Source of the DNA: Nitrososphaerales archaeon TH5894
GTDB lineage: Archaea > Thermoproteota > Nitrososphaeria > Nitrososphaerales > Nitrososphaeraceae
Direction: 5' to 3'
NCBI GenBank assembly: GCA_014523485.1
Contig: JAATVK010000046.1
Location: forward strand, 1-10,312
Length of the DNA stretch: 10,312 bases
Part shown: positions 1-7,203 of the stretch, one piece after another
How positions within the stretch are numbered: position 1 is the stretch's first letter
Layout of the letters: every line of letters starts with the position of its first letter
Made by a program: the position numbers and the translations under genes
Notes under the pieces: model-generated
Database searches by the model: none
The model's input: the letters and a program-made list of their open reading frames with translations, nothing else
What the model was told of the DNA's origin: nothing

Positions 1-105
1 CTTCAACAACCACCAGAACTTCAACAACCACCAGAACTTCAACAACCACCAGAACTTCAACAACCACCAGAACTTCAACAACCACCAGAACTTCAACAAC
101 CACCA
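1..105 (+). repeat. Perfect 18-bp tandem repeat, about 5.8 copies, in coding sequence
   Basis: The unit cttcaacaaccaccagaa is repeated without a mismatch at 1-18, 19-36, 37-54, 55-72 and 73-90. A sixth copy from 91 matches for 15 bases, then reads cca in place of gaa. The array may continue to the left of the window. The unit length is a multiple of three, so copy-number change keeps the frame and alters the protein by LQQPPE steps. Identity at synonymous positions suggests recent expansion by slippage or unequal recombination. A larger echo (cttcaacaaccaccaccaacgctagac) recurs at 91 and 142, a 51-bp period. Confidence 0.95.
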
Positions 106-267
106 CCAACGCTAGACAACCAACAACAACAACCACCACAACTTCAACAACCACCACCAACGCTAGACAATGAAACATTTGGATCAAAGGGATCACCATC
201 CTTAGAGGAAAAATCACCTACACAAGGGCTGTTTCCCCCCTTTCAGTTACCTTCTCTTTTTCCCTAG
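1..267 (+). CDS. C-terminal part of a protein with a Q/P-rich repeat tail (5' end outside window)
   Basis: An open frame enters from the left edge in frame 1 and ends at TAG 265-267, giving 88 residues. The visible part is low complexity: six LQQPPE-type hexapeptides, then two copies of LQQPPPTLDN separated by a Q-run (DNA 91-120 and 142-171). A short mixed segment follows, and the protein ends in a hydrophobic proline-rich tip (LFPPFQLPSLFP). No folded domain is visible, so function cannot be assigned. The composition suits a disordered linker or surface tail. The C-terminus resembles in style that of the large oxidase subunit ending at 5786, which also has an N/Q/P-rich stretch and then a hydrophobic proline-containing tip, so an extracytoplasmic protein is plausible but unproven. 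An oligo-T stretch follows directly. Confidence 0.8.
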   Translation, partial: LQQPPELQQPPELQQPPELQQPPELQQPPELQQPPPTLDNQQQQPPQLQQPPPTLDNETFGSKGSPSLEEKSPTQGLFPPFQLPSLFP

Positions 268-275
268 TTCATAAA

Positions 276-287
276 TTTTTTATTTTT
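276..287 (+). terminator. Oligo-T terminator of the Q/P-tail gene, also the AT-rich promoter zone of the next gene
   Basis: Runs of six T (276-281) and five T (283-287) begin 9 bases after the stop codon at 267. Archaeal termination commonly relies on such oligo-T tracts without a hairpin. The same segment lies about 26 bases before the start at 309 and may double as its TATA-like element. Confidence 0.45.
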
Positions 288-308
288 AACTGCTATTAGA
301 TTAGTATT

Positions 309-674
309 ATGATGAATGTTAGTTTAGAACATAATGATTATCTGATTTTAACGCTTAAAGGATTTTTTGGGGTAATTCTTCCTTTTACTAATAAAATAAA
401 AATTCCTTATTCAGCAATTGATGAAGTTCTAACAAATGAAGTTAAAATTGATAAAACTAAAACAATAAAGTTTGTAGGAACATCCATCGCAAATAGAAAG
501 ATTGGAATTTTTTATGTCGTGGGTAAAGGGAGAGTATTTTATGCCTTTTACCGCAAAAACAGATGCATTACTCTAAAGTTAAATGAGGAATTCAAATTTA
601 AAGAAGTAATTGTAGAAGTTGAAAATAAACAAAGAATTGCTAATGAAATTATGAGTCGTATTCAAAGAAAATAA
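309..674 (+). CDS. Small PH-like domain protein, function unknown
   Basis: This 121-residue protein has alternating beta-strand character throughout and one C-terminal helix (about residues 105-120, ending in basic residues). The strand order and a central G-T-S-I-A-N-R-K-I-G-I-F segment, followed by a basic F/Y-rich strand (residues 72-92), resemble the small bacterial PH-like (bPH) families. That is a fold impression rather than a confident family match. There is no signal peptide. The hydrophobic stretch at residues 11-26 contains K and G and reads better as a strand pair than as a membrane helix. Two consecutive ATGs (309 and 312) are possible starts; an AT-rich box about 26 bases upstream and the absence of a Shine-Dalgarno sequence favour a leaderless message. 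It looks monocistronic, with a 41-bp gap to the upstream stop. No partner is visible. Confidence 0.75.
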   Translation: MMNVSLEHNDYLILTLKGFFGVILPFTNKIKIPYSAIDEVLTNEVKIDKTKTIKFVGTSIANRKIGIFYVVGKGRVFYAFYRKNRCITLKLNEEFKFKEVIVEVENKQRIANEIMSRIQRK

Positions 675-888
675 TCAACAATGGTACAATGGTACAACTA
701 TCGCTCTTGAGCTAACTCTTCTATATAGTGTGTATAAAATTACAATTTTCTCATTAACAGTTTTTGCTGACTGTAAATTTAAAATCATCTCAGTCATAGT
801 ATACAGATATAAAGTAAATCGTGATATAATATTAATCCTGGGGGCAAACCAATGGCCTGATCGTTACTAGCTCTAAAATTTAATATTC

Positions 889-905
889 ATATAGTATAAC
901 TATAT
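889..905. repeat. Short inverted repeat ATATAGT-ATA-ACTATAT
   Basis: Perfect 7-bp arms flank a 3-base centre inside the long gene-free region. It could be an operator-like site, but arms made almost only of A and T are expected by chance in DNA of this composition. Confidence 0.3.
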
Positions 906-1433
906 TCTTTAACTTTCAATCTGTATTTTTCTCCCAAAAGCAAATAATTATACTTCAGCCAGTAAAGCCATATTGTATTAATACTGATTTAAATCAAAAA
1001 ACTATTTCTAATAAAAAGTAAATAAAATGGAGCAAGATTTACCTATTCCTATCATTGGCAATTGGAAATTGGTAGGTTTGTTTATGATATATTAGTACAT
1101 ATGTTTTAGTATTGAATTGTTACTCGTAGGCCTAGAAGATCATTAAATAAAATACTTACTATAACTAGGTATTGATAGCAAAATTGGACTCAGTAAGTTT
1201 ACAATTGTAAATGATTTTGTAATACATTAAACTACTTACAAAGCTCCTTAAAATAGACTATGGATTAAACAATTTCAAAATACAGCAAGTGACGGAATTA
1301 AAAAATTATAAACTATTACTTCAGGTTATTCTGGATGTAGGTTTTTTAAAGTGTAAATTTTCTATTTAAATGATATCTAATAGTTTGTAAGGTAATTATT
1401 AAATTACAATTCATTTGAACTATTAATCCATTG

Positions 1434-1441
1434 TTATATAT
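1434..1441 (+). promoter_or_regulatory. TATA box of the multicopper oxidase operon
   Basis: TTATATAT is centred 27 bases before the ATG at 1465, the expected spacing from an archaeal TATA box to the transcription start. Transcription would therefore begin at or within a couple of bases of the start codon. There is no Shine-Dalgarno sequence, which fits leaderless translation. Confidence 0.65.
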
Positions 1442-1464
1442 CCACATTTTTACTTTTTCTACTA

Positions 1465-2559
1465 ATGAATTATTACCACCATTTTTCTATATTGTTGATC
1501 GCTTTTGTAGCATCAATACTTGTTTTTGGAAATATAGACCAAGTATTTGATTCAATTTATGCACAAACTCAAGAAGATTCTGGAGATCCAATTTATCCAT
1601 ATGCAGTACTCCATAAAATTGAGATGTCTGTGCAAAAAATTGAAAAATCAGGTGGAGGTGGAGATCTTTATGGGTATCAATTAGATCAACATCTACTTTT
1701 TAACTCGAATACTGGTGAATTTTTAAATAATATTACAAAAAAATATTCCCCTGGACCTACCATACCCGGACCTTCTCTCCTTATAGAAGAAGGCGATTCA
1801 GTTGAACTAACTTTAAAAAATCCTGATAATACAGGAGCACCGGGCATGGTTTCAATTCATGTCCACGGAATCCATTATTCAATAGCAAGTGATGGAACAT
1901 TGGGTATGTTAAATGGATTGCGTGATGAAGGTGTTAAACCTGGGCAATCAATTAAATATCACTGGACAGCCGGGCCAGGCACAGCTGGTACATGGCCATA
2001 TCATGATCACACATTGGGATTTAGTTTAGGTCATAGTAATGCACCAGGGACAAATATGAATGGAGCAGAAACCATAGGATTGTTTGGAACCTTGGTAATC
2101 GATAGTCCTACTGGTAAAACCGTTGGATTAATCGATGGTAAACCCACGAAAATAGAAATTGCAGACATATCAAAGGACATTCTATGTTATGTTACGGATG
2201 ATGCTTTTTGGTGTGACCAAATAGATTACAATAATAATGCTATGCGAACGGCCTTATGGGAAAATCCTACTATTGGTTTGAAAGATGGTGACTTAGTCCG
2301 ATTTCATTTATACGGGATGGGAACTGATTTTCATATTTTTGAATTGACTGGATACCAATGGTTAGAACCAGGCACAACTAACATCATATCTAAAAAGAAA
2401 TTTGGCCCTCTAGAAAATCATGTTTTCACAATTGAGGGTAAAAATGGGGTTGCAGAATATCGTGACATTTTGACTTCTCATTTGTTATCTGGTATGAAAG
2501 GAGAGTTCATAGTAGACAGTGTAGGAGAAAGTTTTCCTGGGAAATCACCCAGCAATTAA
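1465..2559 (+). CDS. Two-domain multicopper oxidase subunit A: domain-1 copper ligands kept, domain-2 ligands lost
   Basis: This secreted SLAC-like (small laccase) multicopper oxidase has 364 residues. Residues 1-33 form a signal peptide (hydrophobic 8-22, likely cleavage after IYA). Cupredoxin domain 1 (about 95-215) has GPTIPGP, then HVHG (H132, H134) and WPYHDH (H180, H182), four trinuclear copper ligands. Asp181 between the last two is typical of a domain 1 without type-1 copper. Domain 2 (about 225-352) keeps the fold and the IDYNNN, FHLYG and GMKGEF landmarks, but HxxHxH is reduced to H290-E293-T295, and HCHxxxHxxxxM becomes R333-D334-I335 with only H339 and M344 left. It therefore has no type-1 copper and only half a trinuclear site. 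The missing half is in the next gene, which overlaps by one base. Alone it should not be a working oxidase. The fold and ligands are read directly; the partnership is inferred. Confidence 0.93.
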   Translation: MNYYHHFSILLIAFVASILVFGNIDQVFDSIYAQTQEDSGDPIYPYAVLHKIEMSVQKIEKSGGGGDLYGYQLDQHLLFNSNTGEFLNNITKKYSPGPTIPGPSLLIEEGDSVELTLKNPDNTGAPGMVSIHVHGIHYSIASDGTLGMLNGLRDEGVKPGQSIKYHWTAGPGTAGTWPYHDHTLGFSLGHSNAPGTNMNGAETIGLFGTLVIDSPTGKTVGLIDGKPTKIEIADISKDILCYVTDDAFWCDQIDYNNNAMRTALWENPTIGLKDGDLVRFHLYGMGTDFHIFELTGYQWLEPGTTNIISKKKFGPLENHVFTIEGKNGVAEYRDILTSHLLSGMKGEFIVDSVGESFPGKSPSN

Positions 2560-2576
2560 TGGAGCTCATGAAAATG
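2557..2576 (+). promoter_or_regulatory. Stop/start overlap and internal ribosome site coupling the oxidase genes
   Basis: TAA of subunit A (2557-2559) and ATG of subunit B (2559-2561) share one base. GGAG at 2561-2564 then lies 3 bases before an ATG at 2568 and 9 bases before an ATG at 2574, the latter a normal Shine-Dalgarno spacing. Either start gives translation coupled to subunit A, suiting a fixed ratio of two partner subunits. Confidence 0.6.
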
Positions 2577-5500
2577 AATAATTTATTAAAAAATATTTTA
2601 ATGGGTATTTTTGCTGTAATGTTATTAACTTCTACTTTAACATTAGGAGTACAAAACAGCATTAATACAGCCAAAATTGACGATAGTGAAGGAAAAAAAG
2701 GAAGTAGTATGCAGATTTCTAAATCTCAAAATACTGAAATGAAATTAGAAAGTGTCCATCCCATTATACAAATAGCAGAAGCTACTAAGGAAATTGGTAA
2801 AGAAATAGAATCTAATGAATACCTTAAGAAAATTGATAATACTAAAGGAGAATTAGAATCGACTCCTGTGGAATCAGCTTCCGAAATTGGCACTCATCCT
2901 AATTCGACTCTATCGCAATATGGAAAAGTAAACGAGGTAACGATAAAAGCAGAAAAATTGCCTAATGGTCAATATGCATATCGAATGTTAAAACATGTAT
3001 TACAAGATGGTGAATCAGTTGAAGATTTAACGAAGAGATATCCAAAGATCGCTACTATTCCAGGCCCATCAATAGAAATGACACAACACGACGTACTAAT
3101 TCTTCATTCCATAGATGAAACTGGACTTAAAAAAACCCAGGAAATAAGAGCTGAAAAACCAGGTACTTTTGAATATTATGGAGAACACTATAGGACACTA
3201 GGCCTATTTGGCGCAATAATAATAAATCCTAATGAAAAAGTCCCGGCACAGATAAATGGTAAGGTAGTTAGTGTAGATATAGAAGACTTAGAAAAACAAT
3301 ATGTGTTGTTTATGGTAGGATCCACATTTTGGGGACAAGAAATAGATGCAAACCATAATCAAAAACCATTATGGACTAATCCCACGCTAGGAGCAGATCT
3401 TAATCAATTAGTTAGATTTCATATACTTGGTGCAGCTCACCAACATACTTTTCATCTTCACGCTCACAGATGGCTCGATCCTGGTACAACAAATATTATC
3501 GATACAAAATTAATAGATCCACAATCAACTCATTGGTTTATCGTGGAAGCAGGTGATAAAGTAGGTATAGGTACTTGGCAATATCATTGTCATGTATTCG
3601 CTCATATGGAAGCAGGAATGATGGGAGAGTTCAAAGTTGGGTCGGCTGGTAGTGATACGAAGAGTATTCCAGGTGTCTCGCCATTGGTTGAAGTTAAATC
3701 ATCTTCTAGTGATGCTCAAAGTAGTGAAGATTCAGAAGCATTAGAAAAAGGATTCAGTTCTCAAGGGAATTTCATAACTTTTGATATAACTGATGAACCG
3801 GGACAGTGGTTTAGAAATGTAGGTGGAGAATTACTTCCAGGTATTACTAATTCGTTAGGAATAGTAGAATCCAAAGGAACAGCTCAATTTATTATGTCAA
3901 GTACTAATACAGTACATACAATCTCAAGCCTTCTCTGGCCCACTGGTGCTCCAAATATGCCGTTTGATCAAATGACCTCATATAGAGGAGGTGGTATAGT
4001 TGAGCTGGAAAAACCAGGATTATATGTATTCACATGTAAGATTCATCCATATATGTTAGGAGGAATGATTGTAGACGACCCTAAAACTGAAGAGTTAGAT
4101 CTAGGTGATAAATTGACTTTGAACACTGGAACTTTGCTTGACCCTAGTGAAGCTAATGCACTAGCGACTACATCAGCCCTTTTAAGAAATTTCTTTATAG
4201 CAAATAATCCTAATAATTGGCAGGACTATAGTGGTGCTAATCCAATCTGGAACTTAGAGATTCCTGAAATGGATATCAAATTTGGAGACGAGAAGACGAA
4301 TCTTAAAACATTTCTGTTGAATCCAATTGGAGGAAAAGATACTATGCCATTGAATTCAATTCAAACCCCTTTAGAGCCTGGTGTAGGTGAAGTTTGGATA
4401 AATACACAATTCGAAAAAACCGCTAATAAATCCAAACCTGGATCAGCTACCAAAGTCAACGTAGAAGATTGGATCATAGAAAGAAAAGTCTCTTTACCAC
4501 AAATTAACATGAATAATCCACATAATATGTGGAGTGATTCACAACAGGATATAATTTACCAAACACAGTGGTTCGACAATAGACTCACAGCTTTTGACAG
4601 ACATACTGGAAAATTGCTCGATGACACTAAAGTAGGTGATGCCCCTTCCCACGTGATTACAAATCCAATAAACGATTTAATTTATGTTGCTTTAAGTGGT
4701 GAACAGGGAGTAGCGGAATTAAAATTCAACAAGGACAATAATAAATTTGAAATATTGAGAATAATACCTACGCAGGATTCAGGACAAAATCCCACATCAC
4801 CTCATGGGCCATGGATTACCCCAGATGGAAGAAAAATGATTACAACTAACCATTTAACAGATGACACATCAATAATTGGTCTCGCAAGTAATTTAATAGA
4901 CGGAGAAATCCTAAACCGAACGGAGACTGGTCATATGCCTATTGCTACAGGAATGATGCCTGATGGAAATACTGCTTACGTAGCTGATTTCCTCTCAAGT
5001 ACAATAAGTGTTATAGATATGAATAGCAAAAAGATTTTAAAGACAATAGATTTACCCGATAAAGGAAATGCTTTACCTATTGAGACTCCGGTAAGTCCTA
5101 ATGGACAATACATTGTGACTGCTAACACATTAACAGCAACTATTGCTATTATTGATACCGAGACAAATACTATTGTAAAAACCCTTCCTTGTGATCCAGG
5201 TTGTCATGGAGTAAATTTTGGAGCTAAAGAAGGCGGAGGTTATTATGCATATGTCTCAAGTAAATTTTCTAATAGGATGATTGTAGTTGATGGAGATCCA
5301 AATAATGATGGTAAGTCTGAGGATGCCAAAATTGCTGGAACTGTATTGTTAACAGGAAAATATGCTAATGATGGCGATCCAATGTTTAATACTGATGACG
5401 ATATAATTAAATACAATGGTATGGGAGGACAAGGTGTCTATCCAATACCCAACATTAATCCTGGATGGGTAGAAAAGTTAGATTTAAGTTGGAATCTAAC

Positions 5501-5786
5501 TTCTGAACAAAGAGATCCAGTCACATCATTTAATCAAATTAATAATCAACCACCACTCCAAGCAAACAATAATGACGATTCAACTAGCAATGAAGTTAAC
5601 AGTGACTCTATTCAACATCCACAAGAACAAATAAATCCACAAATTATAGAAGAAAAAATATCTCAATTACAGCAACAATCAGTTAGTCAAGCTATAGATC
5701 CTAACATCGTTACAGAACAAGTAAAAAATACTACCTTAGACAAATTAAATAATATTATTTCTTTGCTACCAGTTCCTTCCCCATAA
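2559..5786 (+). CDS. Multicopper oxidase subunit B fused to an amicyanin-like cupredoxin and a YVTN-type beta-propeller
   Basis: This is a 1075-residue exported protein. In order: signal or anchor helix (about 7-30); low-complexity linker (35-120); degenerate cupredoxin domain 1 (about 125-224) with TIPGPS but a deletion of roughly 55 residues and no HxH motifs; intact domain 2 (230-360) with H296, H299, H301, then H343-C344-H345, H349 and M354, that is, type-1 copper plus four trinuclear ligands; a third cupredoxin (402-507) with H453 and C493-x2-H496-x2-M499, the amicyanin spacing; a beta-propeller (about 640-985) with YVTN-like blades and recurring histidines; a Q/N-rich tail with a helical stretch (1025-1068). 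Domains 1 and 2 align with subunit A through shared landmarks (TIPGPS, LVRFH, PGTTNII), so the two are paralogues. The start at 2559 forms TAATG with A's stop; Met6 (2574), 9 bases after GGAG (2561-2564), is an equally good start. Substrate unknown. Confidence 0.93.
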   Translation: MELMKMNNLLKNILMGIFAVMLLTSTLTLGVQNSINTAKIDDSEGKKGSSMQISKSQNTEMKLESVHPIIQIAEATKEIGKEIESNEYLKKIDNTKGELESTPVESASEIGTHPNSTLSQYGKVNEVTIKAEKLPNGQYAYRMLKHVLQDGESVEDLTKRYPKIATIPGPSIEMTQHDVLILHSIDETGLKKTQEIRAEKPGTFEYYGEHYRTLGLFGAIIINPNEKVPAQINGKVVSVDIEDLEKQYVLFMVGSTFWGQEIDANHNQKPLWTNPTLGADLNQLVRFHILGAAHQHTFHLHAHRWLDPGTTNIIDTKLIDPQSTHWFIVEAGDKVGIGTWQYHCHVFAHMEAGMMGEFKVGSAGSDTKSIPGVSPLVEVKSSSSDAQSSEDSEALEKGFSSQGNFITFDITDEPGQWFRNVGGELLPGITNSLGIVESKGTAQFIMSSTNTVHTISSLLWPTGAPNMPFDQMTSYRGGGIVELEKPGLYVFTCKIHPYMLGGMIVDDPKTEELDLGDKLTLNTGTLLDPSEANALATTSALLRNFFIANNPNNWQDYSGANPIWNLEIPEMDIKFGDEKTNLKTFLLNPIGGKDTMPLNSIQTPLEPGVGEVWINTQFEKTANKSKPGSATKVNVEDWIIERKVSLPQINMNNPHNMWSDSQQDIIYQTQWFDNRLTAFDRHTGKLLDDTKVGDAPSHVITNPINDLIYVALSGEQGVAELKFNKDNNKFEILRIIPTQDSGQNPTSPHGPWITPDGRKMITTNHLTDDTSIIGLASNLIDGEILNRTETGHMPIATGMMPDGNTAYVADFLSSTISVIDMNSKKILKTIDLPDKGNALPIETPVSPNGQYIVTANTLTATIAIIDTETNTIVKTLPCDPGCHGVNFGAKEGGGYYAYVSSKFSNRMIVVDGDPNNDGKSEDAKIAGTVLLTGKYANDGDPMFNTDDDIIKYNGMGGQGVYPIPNINPGWVEKLDLSWNLTSEQRDPVTSFNQINNQPPLQANNNDDSTSNEVNSDSIQHPQEQINPQIIEEKISQLQQQSVSQAIDPNIVTEQVKNTTLDKLNNIISLLPVPSP

Positions 5787-5820
5787 TTTTTTTTAGATAA
5801 ATTATACGCAATTTTTTTTT
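5787..5820 (+). terminator. Oligo-T terminator of the oxidase operon
   Basis: Eight T follow immediately after the stop codon (5787-5794) and nine more occur at 5812-5820; a third run of eight lies at 5892-5899. No GC-rich hairpin is present, which is the usual archaeal arrangement. The rest of the 283-bp convergent spacer to 6069 is AT-rich and holds no gene that I can support. Confidence 0.6.
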
Positions 5821-6069
5821 AAATAAGAGCTACTATTTCAAATTTAGATTTATATACAATTAAGTTATTGATTTTCAATACATGTAATATATTTTTTTTC
5901 CAAAATTTTCCGCTTTATTCTAGAGATGACTATTATTTCTAGAGTAAATTTGGATATTTCTTTTGTTAAACTAGGATAACAATAGGTATCTGTTTACCAA
6001 TTTTTCCAGCAAACTTAACATCATATACTATAGGTTTAATGAAATATTCAAAATTTTTGGATTTATTGA

Positions 6070-7047
6070 TTATGACGTTTTAGTCAGGTTAGTCTTTGAA
6101 AATATTTGAATTCTTGAATTTCCTGTATCACACACAAGAATCCTACCTTGAGGATCTATTGCAATATCTTCTGGTCTTTTGAATTGTCCTTCGCCAGTTC
6201 CTTTAGACCCAAATTTAGAAATGAATTTTCCAGTTTGATCAAAAATCTGAATGTTGGTTAGTAATTTATCTACTACGAATACCAAACCTGCATTTTCATC
6301 AATATCGATCCCTGGAAAAGTGAGTGAGAATTGTCCTGATTCAGTTCCATAAGAACCCCATTGAGTTATTAAATTAAAGTCCTTGTCTAAAACTTGAACT
6401 CTAGAGTTTCTCATGTCAGTTATATACATATTATTATTAGAATCAAAAACTATACCATGTGGTCGATAGAACTGTCCAGCTTCTGAGCCTCTGGTTCCCA
6501 GGACTTTGATAAATTTACCATTTTTGTCGAATTTAATTATTTGATGACTATTTTTATCAGTTAAATAAACATATCCAAAGCTATCAATTGAAATCTGATG
6601 TGGAGTACGGTCAGCTCCTTTTCCTCCAGTATTTTCAAATCCCCATTTTAATACAAAATTACCATCTGAAGTAAATTTCTGGACTCGATGGTTTTTCAAC
6701 TCTAATGTGTACACATATTTACCTGATGGATCGACTGCTATATCATGTAATTTGATAAATTGACCATTGTTAGTACCCTCTTCTCCCCATTTTAATACAA
6801 AATTTCCATCAGAGTCAAATTTTTGAATCCTATTATTACCAGTATCGGTTACATATACATTTCCCTCTTTGTCTATGTCAAGGCTGTGAGGGGCAACAAG
6901 TTGCCCATTTTCGCTTCCTTTGCCTCCAAACATGTTTAAAAATTGGTAATCATTAAAGTGATCCACACCAAAAGCGTGTCCTAAAAACAAAGTTATATTA
7001 GAAAAGAAAAACAAAGTAAAGAGACCAGATATTATAGTCCTATACAT
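6070..7047 (-). CDS. Secreted six-bladed NHL-repeat beta-propeller protein
   Basis: This 325-residue protein has an N-terminal signal peptide (hydrophobic about 5-26, likely cleavage near GHAFG). Six NHL repeats then fill the protein at about 37-81, 82-129, 130-177, 178-224, 225-273 and 274-318. Each has the pattern W/FG..G...GQF..P.(D/G)IA.D..G..YV.D..N.RIQ.FD..G, so it forms one closed propeller with no other domain. NHL propellers are generally binding platforms, and a few have lyase activity (the peptidylglycine lyase family). I see no clear catalytic set here, so a role in extracytoplasmic binding is the most that can be said. The ATG lies 26 bases downstream of a good TATA box. The gene converges on the oxidase operon, whose second product also contains a propeller, but nothing in the sequence shows that they work together. 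Confidence 0.92.
   Translation of the reverse strand: MYRTIISGLFTLFFFSNITLFLGHAFGVDHFNDYQFLNMFGGKGSENGQLVAPHSLDIDKEGNVYVTDTGNNRIQKFDSDGNFVLKWGEEGTNNGQFIKLHDIAVDPSGKYVYTLELKNHRVQKFTSDGNFVLKWGFENTGGKGADRTPHQISIDSFGYVYLTDKNSHQIIKFDKNGKFIKVLGTRGSEAGQFYRPHGIVFDSNNNMYITDMRNSRVQVLDKDFNLITQWGSYGTESGQFSLTFPGIDIDENAGLVFVVDKLLTNIQIFDQTGKFISKFGSKGTGEGQFKRPEDIAIDPQGRILVCDTGNSRIQIFSKTNLTKTS
6641..6804 (-). repeat. Identical 20-bp segments in adjacent NHL blades
   Basis: The 20 bases at 6641-6660 recur exactly at 6785-6804, 144 bp (48 codons) apart. They encode the NFVLKWG strand of blades 2 and 3, and the preceding residues (SDG) also match. Identity at synonymous sites suggests these two blades arose by a fairly recent duplication or are kept alike by gene conversion. 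Confidence 0.8.
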
Positions 7048-7068
7048 ATTTTACCTACTGGCTTAATC

Positions 7069-7077
7069 TTTATAAAA
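7069..7077 (-). promoter_or_regulatory. TATA box of the NHL propeller gene
   Basis: On the minus strand TTTTATAAA is centred 26 bases before the ATG (7047), predicting a leaderless transcript. A weak AGGT lies 5 bases before the start codon but would be outside or at the very end of such an mRNA. Confidence 0.6.
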
Positions 7078-7203
7078 GATTATTATAAATTTTATATCTT
7101 TTTTTTAGCTCAGAAATAAGAAATTACTAAAAATTATTTAAATCCTACTAGACAATGATTAAAATCACTAATAATTTTATTATTATAATCTATTCTACAA
7201 TTC

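Larger units (their letters stand above)
675..1464. other. Long gene-free region before the oxidase pair
   Basis: In 790 bp I see no convincing gene on either strand; stops are dense and the longest frames are about 20 codons. Contents are a short 8-bp tandem repeat (acaatggt, 2.5 copies, 678-697), a locally GC-rich patch at about 836-875 in otherwise AT-rich DNA, a 7-bp inverted repeat with a 3-base spacer (889-905), and the TATA box of the oxidase gene at its right end. The GC-rich patch could be part of a small RNA, but I cannot fold a convincing structure from it and find no tRNA. Confidence 0.6.

Noticed and set aside
1..120. Direct repeats taken as a possible CRISPR array
   Set aside because: The 18-bp units are contiguous with no spacers and encode a continuous LQQPPE repeat ending at a normal stop codon.
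678..697. Tandem acaatggt repeat
   Set aside because: Only 2.5 copies of an 8-bp unit just after a stop codon; a small slippage product with no evident role.
836..875. GC-rich patch as a tRNA or rRNA fragment
   Set aside because: No cloverleaf, T-loop (GGTTCRA) or anticodon stem can be formed, and I cannot match it to a conserved rRNA segment.
1027..1095. 22-codon frame encoding MEQDLPIPIIGNWKLVGLF...
   Set aside because: The GNWKLVG stretch is faintly like the start of lipocalin-type domains, but it stops after 22 codons and neighbouring frames do not continue it. That is too little to call a gene or a pseudogene.
1465..2559. Subunit A as a copper nitrite reductase (NirK)
   Set aside because: NirK has its type-1 copper Cys/His/Met in domain 1. 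Here domain 1 has YHDH with Asp in place of Cys, as in SLAC-like oxidases, and no type-1 site remains in either domain.
5918..5944. Direct repeat ttctagag (two copies 19 bases apart)
   Set aside because: An eight-base repeat in AT-rich spacer DNA with no promoter context; chance is the simplest explanation.
6070..7047. NHL protein as a peptidylglycine alpha-amidating lyase
   Set aside because: Only the generic NHL blade pattern is visible. I cannot identify the zinc, calcium and catalytic residues of that enzyme with any confidence.
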